A stretch of 33,110 bases of DNA from NCBI GenBank assembly GCA_030040995.1, contig JASHOS010000118.1, forward strand, positions 1 to 33,110. Direction: 5' to 3'. Origin of the DNA: Terriglobia bacterium (GTDB lineage: Bacteria; Acidobacteriota; Terriglobia; UBA7540). A program made the position numbers and the translations under genes. Positions within the stretch are counted from its first letter, which is position 1. Every line of letters starts with the position of its first letter. Below are positions 31,768 to 33,110 of the stretch, one piece after another. The notes beneath the pieces are model-generated. The model saw only the letters and a list, made by a program, of their open reading frames with translations, made no database searches and was not told the origin of the DNA.

Positions 31768-32988
31768 ATGCCCGTGCTAAGACACATTGGGATGCTGGCC
31801 ACCTGCCGTTTTGAGGGCGGGCAGAGCGCGATTCATGCGGCGCGGAATGCCGCGCTGGCGTGGGAAGAGGATGAGATCCTGTGGGCAGGCCCGGATACGG
31901 AACTCCCGGCTCAATATCAGGAACTCCGGCAGGTTCGCGATTTTGAAGGCTGCCTTGTTGTTCCTGGACTCATCGACTGCCACACGCACTTGGCATTCGG
32001 TGGCTGGCGTGCCGATGAATTTGAGCAGCGGCTTTCGGGGCGCAGTTACCAGGAGATCGCAAAATCGGGCGGTGGTATTTTGCGAACGATTACCGCAACC
32101 GCCGAGACGAGCGATATTGACCTTATCGCCCGCTGCCGCGCGGCGCTGGCTGAGATGGCCAAGCTCGGCGTCACGACGGTCGAAGCAAAGACTGGTTATG
32201 GATTGACGGTGGAAGGCGAGATCCGCCTGCTTGAGATCTACAAAAGCCTTGAGGAGAGCCAGCCCGTCGCCATCGTTCCGACGCTCCTCGCCGCGCATGC
32301 CTGCCCCCCGGAGTTTGAAAGGAACCGGATTTTCTATATCGAGTCCATTTGCAGAGACATGATCCCAGAGGCGGCGGGCCGCGGTCTGGCCAGCTTCTGT
32401 GACGTGTTTCTGGAACAAGGCGCGTTCATCAAAGACGAAGTCAAACTTATTTTTGAAGCCGCCCGGTGGCACGGGCTTGGACTCAAGATTCACGCTGACC
32501 AGTTGAGTGATACGGGCGGAGCATCACTCGCGGCCTCGTTCGGGGCTGCTTCTGCCGATCACCTCGATTGCATTTCCGAGGGGGGGATTCGCGCTTTGGC
32601 TGCGTCTGGGACGGTCGCCGTGAGTCTTCCCCTCGCCTCGCTCTACTTGGGGCGCACGCCCATGCCCGCGCGCCGCCTGATCCAGGCTGGAGTTCCGGTT
32701 GCCGTCGCTACTGACTTCAACCCCGGTACCGCCCCCTCCTTCCACCTGCCGTTGGCAATGCTTCTGGCGTGTACGATGCAGCGAATGACGCCCGCAGAAG
32801 TTCTCAAGGGCGCCACCATCTATGCCGCCAAGGCGATTGGTGAAGAGGATGACGTAGGATCGCTCGAGCCTGGCAAGCGAGCCGACTTTGCCGTTATCGA
32901 AGCTCCGGATGTGAGTCACTGGCTGTATCACTTCGCCCTGCACCGCTGCCTGGCTACCTATATTGGCGGAGAGAAACTGGGAGCGTAG
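31768..32988 (+). CDS. hutI: Imidazolonepropionase
   Basis: The third step of histidine degradation: hydrolyses imidazolone-5-propionate to N-formimino-glutamate. A 406-residue amidohydrolase-fold protein. Metal ligands: His72 and His74 in DCHTHLAFGG, His242 in KIHADQLSDTGG, and Asp316 in VATDFNPG, matching the spacing of the Bacillus enzyme. KTGYGLTVEGE and NPGTAPSFHLPLAMLLACT are family hallmarks. The ATG at 31768 has no clear Shine-Dalgarno sequence but gives the expected N-terminus. A final-step gene (hutG, hutF or a formiminotransferase) is not present before the right edge and may lie beyond it. Confidence 0.95.
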   Translation: MPVLRHIGMLATCRFEGGQSAIHAARNAALAWEEDEILWAGPDTELPAQYQELRQVRDFEGCLVVPGLIDCHTHLAFGGWRADEFEQRLSGRSYQEIAKSGGGILRTITATAETSDIDLIARCRAALAEMAKLGVTTVEAKTGYGLTVEGEIRLLEIYKSLEESQPVAIVPTLLAAHACPPEFERNRIFYIESICRDMIPEAAGRGLASFCDVFLEQGAFIKDEVKLIFEAARWHGLGLKIHADQLSDTGGASLAASFGAASADHLDCISEGGIRALAASGTVAVSLPLASLYLGRTPMPARRLIQAGVPVAVATDFNPGTAPSFHLPLAMLLACTMQRMTPAEVLKGATIYAAKAIGEEDDVGSLEPGKRADFAVIEAPDVSHWLYHFALHRCLATYIGGEKLGA

Positions 32989-32994
32989 CGCGGC

Positions 32995-33033
32995 GCTAAC
33001 AGCTATTAGCAGTCAGCAATCAGCTTTCAGCAA
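32995..33033 (-). repeat. CTGAAAGCTGATTGCTGA repeat, copy 2
   Basis: The minus strand reads TTGCTGAAAGCTGATTGCTG and then ACTGCTAATAGCTGTTAGC, nearly identical to 9486-9523. It lies just after the hutI stop. Confidence 0.75.
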
Positions 33034-33090
33034 AACGGGTCCACACCGGTAGCCCAGCGCAGCGGTGCCGCAACTAGACCGAATGGAATC

Positions 33091-33110
33091 CCTGCCCTCG
33101 CCCCCTTGGG
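33091..33110 (-). repeat. CGCGCCGGCTGGTGAAG repeat family, partial copy at the right edge
   Basis: CCTGCCCTCGCCCCCTTGGG is the reverse complement of the right end of the family (compare 29741-29760). The rest would lie outside the window. A similar fragment is at about 8917. Confidence 0.6.

Noticed and set aside
10203-32988. Possible functional link between tRNA-His and the hut genes
   Set aside because: They are about 18 kb apart with separate transcription. Nothing in the sequence, such as a leader peptide or T-box, joins them.

Overview
The window looks like a chromosomal segment of an Acidobacteriota-type soil bacterium. This is an inference from gene style: a long CarboxypepD_reg/Oar-like TonB-dependent receptor with no SusD partner, a lone PEP-CTERM protein, secreted alkaline-phosphatase-superfamily proteins, and many palindromic intergenic repeats. 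No rRNA, phage, transposase, plasmid origin or CRISPR array was seen.

Layout. (1) 1-9.9 kb is mostly housekeeping: the 5' end of an elongation factor P gene running off the left edge (minus), a repeat-filled 1.1 kb gap, a PEP-CTERM protein, RNase R (minus), a cytosolic TPR protein, an HtrA/Deg protease (minus) and a small Rieske ferredoxin (minus). (2) A tRNA-His(GTG) with a good promoter and a terminator-like hairpin lies at 10.15-10.3 kb. (3) 10.5-26.2 kb is a block of minus-strand genes. In transcription order it holds an AraC-type regulator, a TonB-dependent receptor, a PLP enzyme resembling the (R)-1-hydroxy-2-aminoethylphosphonate ammonia-lyase PbfA, a secreted alpha-galactosidase-like glycosidase, phosphonoacetaldehyde hydrolase PhnX, polyphosphate kinase Ppk1, and two tandem secreted phosphodiesterase-like paralogues. 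(4) Divergent from the regulator is an OPA-family (GlpT/UhpT-like) transporter. It overlaps the start of a histidine-utilisation run, hutH-hutU-hutI, that continues to the right edge.

The most interesting reading is that 16.8-28.1 kb, perhaps extending to 10.5 kb, is a regulated system for harvesting phosphonates, possibly from phosphonate-decorated glycans. A surface receptor and a secreted galactosidase would work outside or in the periplasm. The OPA transporter, which keeps both GlpT phosphate-binding arginines, would bring an organophosphonate across the inner membrane. The PbfA-like lyase would make phosphonoacetaldehyde and PhnX would release phosphate and acetaldehyde; Ppk1 could store the phosphate. 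PhnX and the OPA family are firm from motifs. The PbfA identity is probable. The glycan link and the roles of the phosphodiesterases and Ppk1 are inference.

The intergenic DNA carries several recurrent palindromic families. One occurs in both hut spacers, and one element overlaps the annotated start of the AraC gene.
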